DNA of 64,000 bases from Bradyrhizobium sp. WSM1743 (lineage in GTDB: Bacteria > Pseudomonadota > Alphaproteobacteria > Rhizobiales > Xanthobacteraceae). The stretch spans positions 62,001 through 126,000 of the forward strand of contig NZ_AXAZ01000013.1 in assembly GCF_000473065.1 (NCBI RefSeq), read 5' to 3'. The notes beneath the pieces were generated by a model, which was not told where the DNA came from, did no database searches, and saw only the letters and a program-made list of their open reading frames with translations. The translations under genes were made by a program, and so were the position numbers. This document shows, in pieces, positions 37,374 through 45,569 of this stretch (its first letter is position 1; each line of letters begins with the position of its first letter).

Positions 37374-38588
37374 GTGAATCCAACCAGATTTGGACTGCCG
37401 GTCGCGGCCGCCCTGGCGGCGGCACTATTATCGGGTGCGGTGTCGGCGCAGGTTTCCGACGACGTCGTCAAGATCGGCGTGCTCACCGACATGAACGGCC
37501 CGGCCTCGGCGCCGACCGGCCAGGGCTCGGTGACCGCGGCGCAGATGGCGATCGACGATTTCGGCGGCACCGTGCTCGGCAAGCCGATCAGCGTCGTGAT
37601 CGGCGACCATCAGCTCAAGGCCGATATCGGCGGTGCGATCGCGCGGCGCTGGTATGACGTCGATCAGGTCGATCTGATCGTCGATGTGCCGGTGTCGGCG
37701 GTCGGGCTCGCGGTGCAGAACATCGCCAACGAGAAGAAGCGGCTGTTCATCACTCACTCCACCGGCACCGCGGATTTCCACGGCAAGTTCTGCTCGCCTT
37801 ACGCGATCCAATGGGTGTTCGACACCCGCGCGCTCGCGGTCGGCACCGCGGACGCGGTGGTCAAGCGCGGCGGCGACAGCTGGTTCTTCATCACCGACGA
37901 TTACGCCTTCGGCCATTCGCTGGAGCGCGACGCCTCAGCCGTCGTCACCGCCAATGGCGGCAAGGTGCTGGGCTCGGTGCGGCCGCCGCTGGCAACGCCC
38001 GACCTCTCATCCTTCGTGCTGCAGGCGCAGGCCTCCAAGGCCAAGATCATCGGCATCGCCGCCGGTCCCCCCAACAACATGAACGAGATCAAGACCGGCG
38101 CCGAATTCGGCGTGTTCAAGGGCGGCCAGCAGATGGCGGCGCTGCTGGCGCTGATCACCGACATCCACGGGCTCGGCCTGCAGGCAGCTCAAGGCCTGCT
38201 CCTGACCACGTCGTTCTACTGGGACATGGACGACAAGACCCGCGAATGGTCGAAGCGCTATTTCGCCAAGATGAACAAGATGCCGTCGATGTGGCAGGCC
38301 GGCGTCTATTCGAGCGTGATGCACTATCTCAACGCCATCAAGGAGACCGGCACCGACGATCCGCTGAAAGTGGCGGCCAAGATGCGGGAGAAGCCGATCG
38401 AGGATTTCTTCGCCCGCAACGGCAAGCTGCGCGAGGACAATCTGATGGTGCACGACCTCTGGCTGGTGCAGGTGAAGACGCCGGAGGAGAGCAAATATCC
38501 GTGGGACTATTACAAGATCCTCACGACCATCTCCGGCGACAAGGCGTTCGGCCCGCCGGACCCGGCGTGTGCGCTGGTGAAGAAGTGA
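37374..38588 (+). CDS. ABC-type substrate-binding protein (branched-chain amino acid/amide family)
   Basis: The protein has 404 residues from the GTG at 37374, with GGGGAGG upstream. Signal peptide about 1-25 (LPVAAALAAALLSGAVSAQV). Mature part is Peripla_BP_6: VVKIGVLTDMNGPASAPTGQ, AQMAIDDFGG, KRLFITHSTGTADFHGKFCS, DSWFFITDDYAFGHSLERDA. No permease or ATPase genes are adjacent, so it is an orphan receptor. The ligand cannot be told; this subgroup often binds aromatic acids or urea-like compounds. Confidence 0.9.
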   Translation: MNPTRFGLPVAAALAAALLSGAVSAQVSDDVVKIGVLTDMNGPASAPTGQGSVTAAQMAIDDFGGTVLGKPISVVIGDHQLKADIGGAIARRWYDVDQVDLIVDVPVSAVGLAVQNIANEKKRLFITHSTGTADFHGKFCSPYAIQWVFDTRALAVGTADAVVKRGGDSWFFITDDYAFGHSLERDASAVVTANGGKVLGSVRPPLATPDLSSFVLQAQASKAKIIGIAAGPPNNMNEIKTGAEFGVFKGGQQMAALLALITDIHGLGLQAAQGLLLTTSFYWDMDDKTREWSKRYFAKMNKMPSMWQAGVYSSVMHYLNAIKETGTDDPLKVAAKMREKPIEDFFARNGKLREDNLMVHDLWLVQVKTPEESKYPWDYYKILTTISGDKAFGPPDPACALVKK

Positions 38589-38622
38589 CGAGGTAGCGGT
38601 TACGAAGCCGCGCGCGGTGCAC

Positions 38623-38764
38623 CCTCTCCCCTTGTGGGAGAGGGTGGATTCGCGAAGCGAAGCCGGGTGAGGGGTCTCTCTCAGCGAATGCAACTGCCAC
38701 CGGACTCGAGGGGACAACCCCTCATCCGGCGCTTCGCGCCACCTTCTCCCACAAGGGGAGAAGG
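38623..38764. repeat. palindromic repeat, copy 2 (bidirectional terminator)
   Basis: The element opens with a 23-bp hairpin, CCCTCTCCCC-TTG-TGGGAGAGGG in outline (38623-38645). It closes with CCTTCTCCCACAAGGGGAGAAGG-type symmetry (38742-38764). Between them are GGGTGAGGGG and CCCCTCATCC, also complementary. It lies between two convergent genes. The same 23-bp opening hairpin recurs exactly at 53431. Confidence 0.8.
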
Positions 38765-38777
38765 AAGGAAGAGCGCG

Positions 38778-39752
38778 CTATTTCACCACGCCGATTTCGC
38801 GAAAATACTTCATCACCCCCGGATGGATCAGCTCCACCTTCGGCGCGGCCGCGACCGTGTTCGCGGCCGTGGTCTCGCAGGCCTGCGCGAGCTTCTTGCA
38901 GAATGTCGCCTCGACATCGTGCAGCGTCTTTGCGAGCCGATAGGCGACATCGTCAGGCAAATCCTCGCGCGTCAGCACAAAGCTCCAGGAGCCGAGCGAG
39001 GCGATCGGCTCGGTCTGCTTCGGATAGGAGCCGGCCGGCACGGTGAGCGGCTTCAGGAACGCGTGCTTGGCGCGGATGCGCGCGATCTCTTCGGCACTGG
39101 GCGCGATGAAACGCGCGCCTGATGCGCTCGAGGCCACTGCGGCAAAACCGGGCCAGCCGATGCCGGCGCCCCAGAGCGCGGCGACGCGGCCGTCGTCGAC
39201 CATGGCCGGGCCGTCGCCGGCGCGGTCGAGATAGACCGCCTTGAAGTCCTCGTCCTGCTTCAGGCCAAGCCCGTCCAGCACATAGCGCGCCAGGATCGGC
39301 AGGCCGGAGCCCTTGGCGCCGAACGCGACGGGCTGACCGACGAGATCAGCAATCGTCTTGTAAGGACTATCCGCCCGCACCACGAACATGCCGGGGTTGG
39401 AATAGATCGCGGTGAGGATCTTCAAGCGAACCGGCGCGCGTCCGATGCCGGCAAAGGCCTCATAGGCCGGCTCGCCCGCGACCAGCGCGAGATCGAGCTC
39501 GCCCTTTTCCAAAAGCGGGATGTTCTCGTTGCTGCCCTTGGTGTTGCGGGGTGCGATGGACATTTGCGGATCGGCCGCGTTCATCACCTCGGCGAAGGCA
39601 TTGCCATAGAGCGGAAAGCCGCCGCCGGGGGTTGCGGTGCCCAAGCTGATCGTTGAGCTGATCGTCGTGGTCGGAATGGCCGTACCTCCGGTTTGAGCGG
39701 CGGCGGGGCTTGCGAGCAACGCCGCGCTGATGAGGATCGTTGCGAATCTCAT
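38778..39752 (-). CDS. TAXI-family TRAP transporter solute-binding protein
   Basis: This 324-residue protein has signal peptide MRFATILISAALLASPAAAQ. The TAXI fold shows ISLGTATPGGGFPLYGNAFA, MSIAPRNTKGSNENIPLLEK, GELDLALVAGEPAYEAFAG and VGQPVAFGAKGSGLPILARY. TAXI receptors deliver solutes to DctM-type fused permeases, which are not adjacent. The ligand is unknown. It is convergent with the ABC receptor across a palindromic repeat. Confidence 0.9.
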   Translation of the reverse strand: MRFATILISAALLASPAAAQTGGTAIPTTTISSTISLGTATPGGGFPLYGNAFAEVMNAADPQMSIAPRNTKGSNENIPLLEKGELDLALVAGEPAYEAFAGIGRAPVRLKILTAIYSNPGMFVVRADSPYKTIADLVGQPVAFGAKGSGLPILARYVLDGLGLKQDEDFKAVYLDRAGDGPAMVDDGRVAALWGAGIGWPGFAAVASSASGARFIAPSAEEIARIRAKHAFLKPLTVPAGSYPKQTEPIASLGSWSFVLTREDLPDDVAYRLAKTLHDVEATFCKKLAQACETTAANTVAAAPKVELIHPGVMKYFREIGVVK

Positions 39753-39859
39753 GGTCGTTCCTGGCGGACCTGCGTCAACACCGACTTGCGGCGATGTAGG
39801 CAGCGGCCGGTTTTTGTGAAAGCATGCGCCTCAACGACAATAGAACAATGGGAGGTGTC

Positions 39860-40834
39860 ATGTTGCGAATTTTGCGTAACGGTGTTTTCGGGCTCGCAGT
39901 TCTCTTAGGTCTTTTCAGCGCCACCCCGCCCGCCTCCGCCGCCTATCCCGAGCGCCCCGTGCACTGGCTGATCGGCTTTGCCGCGGGCGGCCCGGTCGAC
40001 ATCGTGGCGCGGATCATGGCGCAGTGGCTGTCGGATCGTCTCGGCCAGCAGGTCATCGTCGAGAACCGCACTGGATCCGGCGGCAACATCGCCGCGGCGG
40101 CCGCGATCAACTCGGCGCCGGACGGCTACACGCTGCTGTTCGTCGCGCCCAACAACGCGATCTCGACTTCGCTCTATAAGAAGCTGCCGTTCGACTTTTT
40201 GCGCGACACCGTGCCTGTCGCCAGCATCATGCAGCTCACCAACATGCTCGTCGTCTCCAACGCGTTTCCGCCGAAGACGGTTCAGGAGTTCATCGACTAT
40301 TGCAAGGCCAATCCCGGCAAGATCTCCTTTGCCTCGTCCGGCAACGGCACCTCGGTGCACATGTCGGCCGAGCTGTTCAAGGTGATGACGAAGTGCGACA
40401 TGGTGCACGTGCCCTATCGCGGCTCGGCCATCGCCTTCCCCGACATCATCTCCAACAAGGTGCAGCTGATCTTCGACAATTTGCCCTCGGCGATGGAGCA
40501 GGTGAAGGGCGGCAATGTCCGCGCGCTCGGGGTGACCTCGCCGCAGCGCTGGCCGAGCGTGCCCGACGTGCCCGCGATCGCCGAGACCGTGCCGGGATTC
40601 GAATCGGTCGGCTTCTACGGCATCTCCGCGCCGAAGGGCACCCCGCCCGAGGTGATCGAGATCCTCAACAAGGCCGTCGGCGAAGCGCTGAAGGACCCGA
40701 AGCTGGTGGCGCGCCTCACTGAAGTCGGCGGCATCCCCAAGCCGATGACATCAGCCGAGTTCGGCAAGCTGGTTGCGGACGAAACCGAGAAGTGGCGCAA
40801 GGTCGTGGAGTTCGCCGGGGTTTCGGTGGACTAG
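39860..40834 (+). CDS. Bug/TctC-family tricarboxylate-transporter binding protein
   Basis: The protein has 324 residues from the ATG at 39860 (GGGAGG just upstream); ATGs at 39824 and 39848 are alternatives. Signal peptide is VFGLAVLLGLFSATPPASAA. Mature part shows Bug signatures YPERPVHWLIGFAAGGPVDI, VENRTGSGGNIAAAAAINSA, PDGYTLLFVAPNNAIST and HVPYRGSAIAFPDIISNKVQ. Bug proteins bind carboxylates; many are orphans without TctAB, as here. Confidence 0.92.
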   Translation: MLRILRNGVFGLAVLLGLFSATPPASAAYPERPVHWLIGFAAGGPVDIVARIMAQWLSDRLGQQVIVENRTGSGGNIAAAAAINSAPDGYTLLFVAPNNAISTSLYKKLPFDFLRDTVPVASIMQLTNMLVVSNAFPPKTVQEFIDYCKANPGKISFASSGNGTSVHMSAELFKVMTKCDMVHVPYRGSAIAFPDIISNKVQLIFDNLPSAMEQVKGGNVRALGVTSPQRWPSVPDVPAIAETVPGFESVGFYGISAPKGTPPEVIEILNKAVGEALKDPKLVARLTEVGGIPKPMTSAEFGKLVADETEKWRKVVEFAGVSVD

Positions 40835-41159
40835 GCCGAGGCCCATCCGCTTGCTTGCGAGACATCTGGGGACCCGCGGGTCCCCCTCAAACAAAAAGTC
40901 GAAAAACAACCCCATGCACAGTAGACGAGGCCAGCAATTACAAGGGGTTACCGACCACCAAACGAGCCTTGCCGGAGCTCGATTTGACCCGTCGGGCAAA
41001 ACAGGACTATAAGGGCATCATCGCAGATTTCGGGTATTCAAAAAATCGGGCGCGCTGGCGTTCCTATCCGCCGGAGCCAGCATTGCACCCCCGCCTCCAT
41101 CCCTGTAAACGAACCGCGCACCGTTGCCGGCGCGCGTTCCCGCGAGCTGTCTCGCGGCG

Positions 41160-41235
41160 GGGCCTGTAGCTCAATGGTTAGAGCCGGCCGCTCATAACGG
41201 TCTGGTTGCAGGTTCGAGTCCTGCCGGGCCCACCA
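41160..41235 (+). tRNA. tRNA with CAT anticodon, probably tRNA-Ile (lysidine)
   Basis: A full cloverleaf folds: acceptor GGGCCTG with CGGGCCC, D-arm GCTC-AATGGTTA-GAGC, anticodon stem GGCCG/CGGTC with loop CTCATAA, and T-arm GCAGG-TTCGAGT-CCTGC. CCA is encoded. The anticodon is CAT. The acceptor and loop resemble tRNA-Ile2, which TilS modifies to read ATA, rather than initiator or elongator Met. Integrase genes start 18 bp downstream. Confidence 0.88.
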
Positions 41236-41252
41236 ATAGAATCAGCAACTTA

Positions 41253-42503
41253 TCAGACCCCGTTTCGTCTGATCGGAATCACCGCACCAGAAACCGCACC
41301 AGATACGACCCCTTTTCGTTCGCCGGCGGGATCGCGCTTGGCGATTTTCTCGACGGCGTCGGACAAATAGTCGGGATGGTGATGGCCGTACGTGTTGAGC
41401 AGAACCTCAAGCGACATTCCGAGATAGCCTGCCGCCTGCCAAGGATCTGCCCCTCTCTGCATCAGCCAAGTAGCCGCGGTGTGGCGCAGAGTGTGAGGCG
41501 AGATGCCCGGACCAAGCCCTGCAAGCCTCACAGCACTCTTGAACGCCGTTTTGACCGAGGTAATGGGCCTTCCGTTGTACTCGACGAAATGCTTCGCCTC
41601 TGGATCAATCCGGTGCCAGCGCCGCAGATGAGCTAGCAAGCGAAAGGGGATTGGCACCGTCGGTTGCCGCTTGTTGGTTTTGGCGCTGCCCTGTTTCAGA
41701 CGGTAGTAGCGGCCGCGCTCCAGGTCTACATAGGAGCGACCGATCGCCGGAATGGGAGACGCGGCTGCAATAGCTCCCGCACGGGTTCCGCTGTAGATGC
41801 CCAACAAAATGAACCGCGCAAGATGGCGAAGGGGACGCTTGCTTGTGGGGACCTTCACGTCCTCCATCGGACGGCGCGAGCCTTTTTGCATTTCGCGATA
41901 GCGCCAGCAGGTCCAAACCAATTTGGCCGCATCGCTGCGCGTCAGCCACTTGTCTCGCGGTTGCCCCTTCGCCGGCAGCGACACCTTCACGATTTCCCGA
42001 TGATATCCTTCGGCTGCATGGTGACCAATGGCAGCGCGGAGGTCTTCCAGGTCTCTGCGCGCGCCTCCCCTTTTGCCGCGCTTCTTGGCGTATGAGCGAC
42101 ATGCCTGCCCATTTACCTCGCCCAGCATTTTTGCTCCCCACCACTCGTTCAACCGTTCGATCCGCTTCTTGAACTTGCGGATATCGGGGATGGTATCTTC
42201 GCTCTCGCTATCGACATTGAAACGCCCCCGAAGCTTGTCCAACTGCGCGTCCAAATAAATCGAGAGGACATCCGCAATAGCGATATCGTCTATGTGGCGA
42301 ATTCGTCGCTTTGGGGTGTGTTTAGAGCTTATGTAGTCTCTTAGCTTTTGCTCCGCTGCCGCAATCTCATTTGCAGCGCAGCCTGTGCTGACATCCCGGC
42401 CGTTGTCTCTGATGATCCAGGTTGCCTGGTGGCTGATCTTCCCGCTCTTGTTTCGGCGGGCGGCCTTGAGCTGAAGTCGGGCCCCCTTGCTTCTTCGCGG
42501 CAT
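41253..42503 (-). CDS. tyrosine recombinase/phage integrase 1
   Basis: The 416-residue protein has a core-binding region and a C-terminal catalytic domain. The first Arg is in GIYSGTRAGAIAAASP, the HxxR box is SPHTLRHTAATWLMQRGADP, and the nucleophile Tyr is in LNTYGHHHPDYL. The start MPRRSKGARLQ is typical of integrases in rhizobial elements. It lies against the tRNA 3' end, as integrases of tRNA-targeting islands do. It overlaps the excisionase-like gene by 163 nt. Confidence 0.92.
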   Translation of the reverse strand: MPRRSKGARLQLKAARRNKSGKISHQATWIIRDNGRDVSTGCAANEIAAAEQKLRDYISSKHTPKRRIRHIDDIAIADVLSIYLDAQLDKLRGRFNVDSESEDTIPDIRKFKKRIERLNEWWGAKMLGEVNGQACRSYAKKRGKRGGARRDLEDLRAAIGHHAAEGYHREIVKVSLPAKGQPRDKWLTRSDAAKLVWTCWRYREMQKGSRRPMEDVKVPTSKRPLRHLARFILLGIYSGTRAGAIAAASPIPAIGRSYVDLERGRYYRLKQGSAKTNKRQPTVPIPFRLLAHLRRWHRIDPEAKHFVEYNGRPITSVKTAFKSAVRLAGLGPGISPHTLRHTAATWLMQRGADPWQAAGYLGMSLEVLLNTYGHHHPDYLSDAVEKIAKRDPAGERKGVVSGAVSGAVIPIRRNGV

Positions 42504-42757
42504 AGCTCTCGCATCCGTTCGATATGAGCCAGCGTTGTAAAATCCTTGCCGGCAATCTTCTCGATAACCAATCCATTACGATCGCGCTCACGACGCAAAC
42601 CCGCGACCGTCATTCCTCCTAAAGGAAACGCGATCTTCACGGCATCAGCAAGGCGAAGATGGGTATCAGGTGTAATTTCAGGTTGCGTCGATCCTTTCGG
42701 ACCTGTAAACCGCCCGCGCTCGTGCGTCAGCACCACATGACAAGCGATCGAGACCAA
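42341..42757 (-). CDS. excisionase/HTH partner of integrase 1
   Basis: The 138-residue protein has an HTH-like core TPDTHLRLADAVKIAFPLGG followed by MTVAGLRRERDRNGLVIEKI and TLAHIERMRELC. A low-complexity C-terminal tail with SSETTAGMSAQAAL follows. Proteins with this plan commonly precede MPRRxKG integrases in Rhizobiales, overlapping them out of frame as here. They probably bind att DNA. The exact start is uncertain. Confidence 0.7.
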   Translation of the reverse strand: MVSIACHVVLTHERGRFTGPKGSTQPEITPDTHLRLADAVKIAFPLGGMTVAGLRRERDRNGLVIEKIAGKDFTTLAHIERMRELCREEARGPDFSSRPPAETRAGRSATRQPGSSETTAGMSAQAALQMRLRQRSKS

Positions 42758-43045
42758 AGCAGCTCAACACCAAGAACGCCGCGCGCGACGCTGATCAGAC
42801 GCAGGCACAAAACTCCGAAAAGCAGTGCTTCATAATCTTTTGGAAGCTTGTCCAGATTTCGAGCGCCTTCACTCTTGCCGCGTCCCGCATCATGTTCCAC
42901 AGCCAAGTCCGTGATCATGCGCGCAGACTGACCGATTTCCACGCCAGGCTGGCCGAACATACGACAGCCGATCCCACACTCTTTGTTCGGCCGCATTTTC
43001 GGGTTTGATCGAAATACGGCGCCATTCACAGCAGTGGAGCACAGG

Positions 43046-43324
43046 GTGACCGAGCCGCGTGGCATCTCGAAAAAACAAGCTGCGGCTTACGCTGGCTGCG
43101 AGTCGCTTTCGGCGTTCAACGAATGGGTTCGACGCGGAATCATGCCTAAACCGATTCCCGGAACACGCAAATGGGATAGAAAAGCTATTGACGCGGCCCT
43201 TGACCGGCTATCTGGTTTACAGCCTAAGATTGAAGCTCAACTAACACCATACGACGCATGGAAGGCTTCCCAGAATGCGAGTGCGGCTGAAAGGGATCAA
43301 CTGGTCCATAAAAAAGCTCGCTGA
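43046..43324 (+). CDS. small HTH (AlpA/excisionase-like) protein
   Basis: The protein has 92 residues from the GTG at 43046, with TGGAG about 7 bases upstream. It has ISKKQAAAYAGCESLSAFNE and WVRRGIMPKPIPGTRKWDRK, a winged-helix of the excisionase type, and a DAALDRLSG wing. It overlaps the start of integrase 2 by 50 nt, a layout common in rhizobial integration modules. Confidence 0.72.
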   Translation: MTEPRGISKKQAAAYAGCESLSAFNEWVRRGIMPKPIPGTRKWDRKAIDAALDRLSGLQPKIEAQLTPYDAWKASQNASAAERDQLVHKKAR

Positions 43325-44318
43325 CGGTACATCGAAGACCTACTGGTACGCTTGGAAAGGAGGCCCGCGCATTGACGCGGAACCCGGCACACCGGAGTTT
43401 ATGCGCCTCTACAACGAAGCAGCGTCGTCGTACACAACGAAGAATGCCGAGACGTTCAGCTCGCTCATTGACTACTTCAAGGACTGTAGCGAGTACAAAG
43501 ATCTCGGCGACAAGAGTAAGCGCGCTTACGATGGATATCTCAAGCTCGTCGAGGCCAAGTTTGGATCGATGCCAATCGGCGCTCTCGAAGACAAGCGCGC
43601 GAGGGGTGACTTCAAAGAGTTTCGTGATTCATTCTCCGATACGCCGCGCAAGGCGGACTACGTTTGGACAACGATTGCGCGTGTTCTGTCCGTTGCGAAG
43701 GATCGCGGCAAGATCGCAGTGAACGTTTGCGAGCGCGGCGGGCGGCTTTACGACTCTGACCGATCGGAGATCGTGTGGAGCGCCGAGGACATCCGGGCCT
43801 TCTGCAGCGTTGCGTCCGTTGAGCTGCAGGCGGCTCTACTGCTTGCACTGTGGACGGGCCAGCGCCAAGGGGACCTGCTGCGCCTAACTTGGAAGGACTA
43901 CGATGGCACGTACATCCGGATGCGTCAGTGTAAGGGACGCGGCAGCAAGGGCAGGCGCCGTGTAACCATACCGGTGGGGCCGCCGCTTAAGACAGCGCTT
44001 GATGCTGCGCTCAAGGAAAAGCGCTCTGCAGTGACCATTTTGGTCAATTCATTCAGACGGCCGTGGACGGAGGACGGCTTCAGGACGAGCTGGGACAAGG
44101 CGTTTAAGAAAACGTCCTTGGAGGACCTGCACTTCCATGATTTGCGCGGCACTGCTGTTACGCGTCTCGCGCTATCCAACTGCTCGGTGCCGGAGATCGC
44201 CTCGATCACCGGCCACTCGATGAAGACCGTGCAAGAGATCCTGGACGCGCACTATCTGGGTGGCCGGCTCGAACTCGCGGAGTCAGCGATCAAAAAGCTG
44301 AGCGAAGTGTACGGGTAG
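43275..44318 (+). CDS. tyrosine recombinase/phage integrase 2
   Basis: The 347-residue protein begins MRVRLKGINWSIKKLADGTS, the usual N-terminus of a second class of rhizobial integrases. The catalytic domain has Arg in LWTGQRQGDLLRL, the HxLRG box in LHFHDLRGTAVTRLA, His in ITGHS and Tyr in LDAHYLGGR. All expected catalytic residues are present, so it may be active. It is oriented opposite to integrase 1. Confidence 0.92.
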   Translation: MRVRLKGINWSIKKLADGTSKTYWYAWKGGPRIDAEPGTPEFMRLYNEAASSYTTKNAETFSSLIDYFKDCSEYKDLGDKSKRAYDGYLKLVEAKFGSMPIGALEDKRARGDFKEFRDSFSDTPRKADYVWTTIARVLSVAKDRGKIAVNVCERGGRLYDSDRSEIVWSAEDIRAFCSVASVELQAALLLALWTGQRQGDLLRLTWKDYDGTYIRMRQCKGRGSKGRRRVTIPVGPPLKTALDAALKEKRSAVTILVNSFRRPWTEDGFRTSWDKAFKKTSLEDLHFHDLRGTAVTRLALSNCSVPEIASITGHSMKTVQEILDAHYLGGRLELAESAIKKLSEVYG

Positions 44319-44481
44319 GAACAACAGATTGGGATGTGGATCGATTCCAGAAGAAGGCGTTCTTGGTCGCCATGAGAGAGTGGGACTCTCCCCCGAGAGG
44401 GCTCGGAGACCCCTTGTTTACAAGCCTAACCTTCATTTCAGGGCTTCTTGAACGGCCGGTGCTACACCGAGGTGCTCCACC

Positions 44482-45111
44482 ATGCCGACGATCAAGATGC
44501 CCAAGCCCATCAAACGACCGACCTCCGCGAACTATTGGATCCGCAAGAAGGTCCCGTCCGACCTGCGCCCGCTCGTCGGCAAGACCGAGATCTGGGCCAG
44601 CCTCGGAACCAGCAAGGATCGGGAAGCCACCATCAAGATCGCGCGCAGAGAACGCGAAAATCGAGGCCGAATGGGGCCGGCTGCGGGCCGAGAGAACGCG
44701 ACTCCGGTGGCAGCCGATGCCTTCGTGCCCGAGCCCTTCAAGCTCACCCATCAGGATCTGCACGCCCTCCGCAAGGAAGAACACACCCGGATCAGCGACC
44801 ATTGGATGAAGGAGCCACCGACCGGATTCGCCAAACTGAGAATGGGCCACACGGCCGACGAGGAGTCGCTCCAGCTGGACGCGATCGATCTGTTGCAGGG
44901 TGGCGGCTATGAGGCTTCGCCGGCCAACGTGGCGCGCCTGATGCCGCTCCTGGTCCAGCCCAGGCGCGAGGCCGTTTCAGACGTCGAACATGCCCGGGTC
45001 GGCGAGTACGATAAAATCGCCAATCTGGTGAATATTCGGAACCGTGAAACCGGCCGAGCCAGTCCGCAAATCTTGCAATCGACCTGCTCGCGATCGATGC
45101 CGATGCTGTGA
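44482..45111 (+). pseudogene. third integrase remnant (DUF6538 N-terminus)
   Basis: The frame opens with YWIRKKVPSDLRPLVGKTEI, the DUF6538 domain that begins many phage integrases. The sequence then shifts out of frame near 44650 (a sensible ENAKIEAEWGRLRAERTRL reads in another frame) and returns with FKLTHQDLHALRKEEHTRI. It stops after about 210 codons without any catalytic recombinase domain. This is a truncated, frameshifted relic. Confidence 0.7.
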
Positions 45112-45356
45112 CCAATGATGTCATGGCAATCTCCCGAAGATTTTGAATGAGTTCAATATCCTGCCGCAGGGCGACGTCTGCATTGCGCTAGGTCAAACGC
45201 GACGGCATTCGCCGCGGCCAGCTGCTCGCCGGCGTCAGGTCGCGCCGCTCTCTAACGGCACAACAATGCGGCGGTAAATATGCCAAGTGGTGTGGCCGAG
45301 CACCGGGAGTGTCACTGTGCTTGACCGGAATGTCGATTTCGTTACCGCGATGATCA

Positions 45357-45569
45357 CTAGCGTGCGCGCGGTCGCGGCCAGTCCTTTGCCGATGATGCCG
45401 CCGCCCCCGGCTGGAGCGATCGCGTCTCATCATCGTCATCGGAAATCGCCCGCCAGGCGGCGCCGTCGAGATCGTCATACTGGCCGCTGCGAAGCGACCA
45501 GAGGAAGGCGACGAGACCGGCACCTCCGAGCATCAAGGCAAGCGGGACCAGGATGACCAGGATCTCCAT
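45357..45569 (-). CDS. fixS: cbb3 oxidase maturation protein CcoS/FixS
   Basis: The 70-residue protein begins MEILVILVPLALMLGGAGLV, with one membrane helix and the conserved FLWSLRSGQYDDLDGAAWRA segment. Its start overlaps the fixI stop by one base. CcoS is required for haem and copper insertion into the cbb3 oxidase. It ends the fixGHIS operon. The region between it and the integrase relic (45112-45356) has nothing recognisable. Confidence 0.93.
   Translation of the reverse strand: MEILVILVPLALMLGGAGLVAFLWSLRSGQYDDLDGAAWRAISDDDDETRSLQPGAAASSAKDWPRPRAR

Noticed and set aside
42727..43065. A 112-codon minus-strand frame upstream of the excisionase-like gene
   Set aside because: No ribosome site or family recognised; it overlaps both neighbouring HTH genes. 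It could be real but support is too thin.
41211..45356. Search for a duplicate of the tRNA 3' end marking the far att site
   Set aside because: No second copy of the T-arm/acceptor segment was seen through 45356, so element borders cannot be set.
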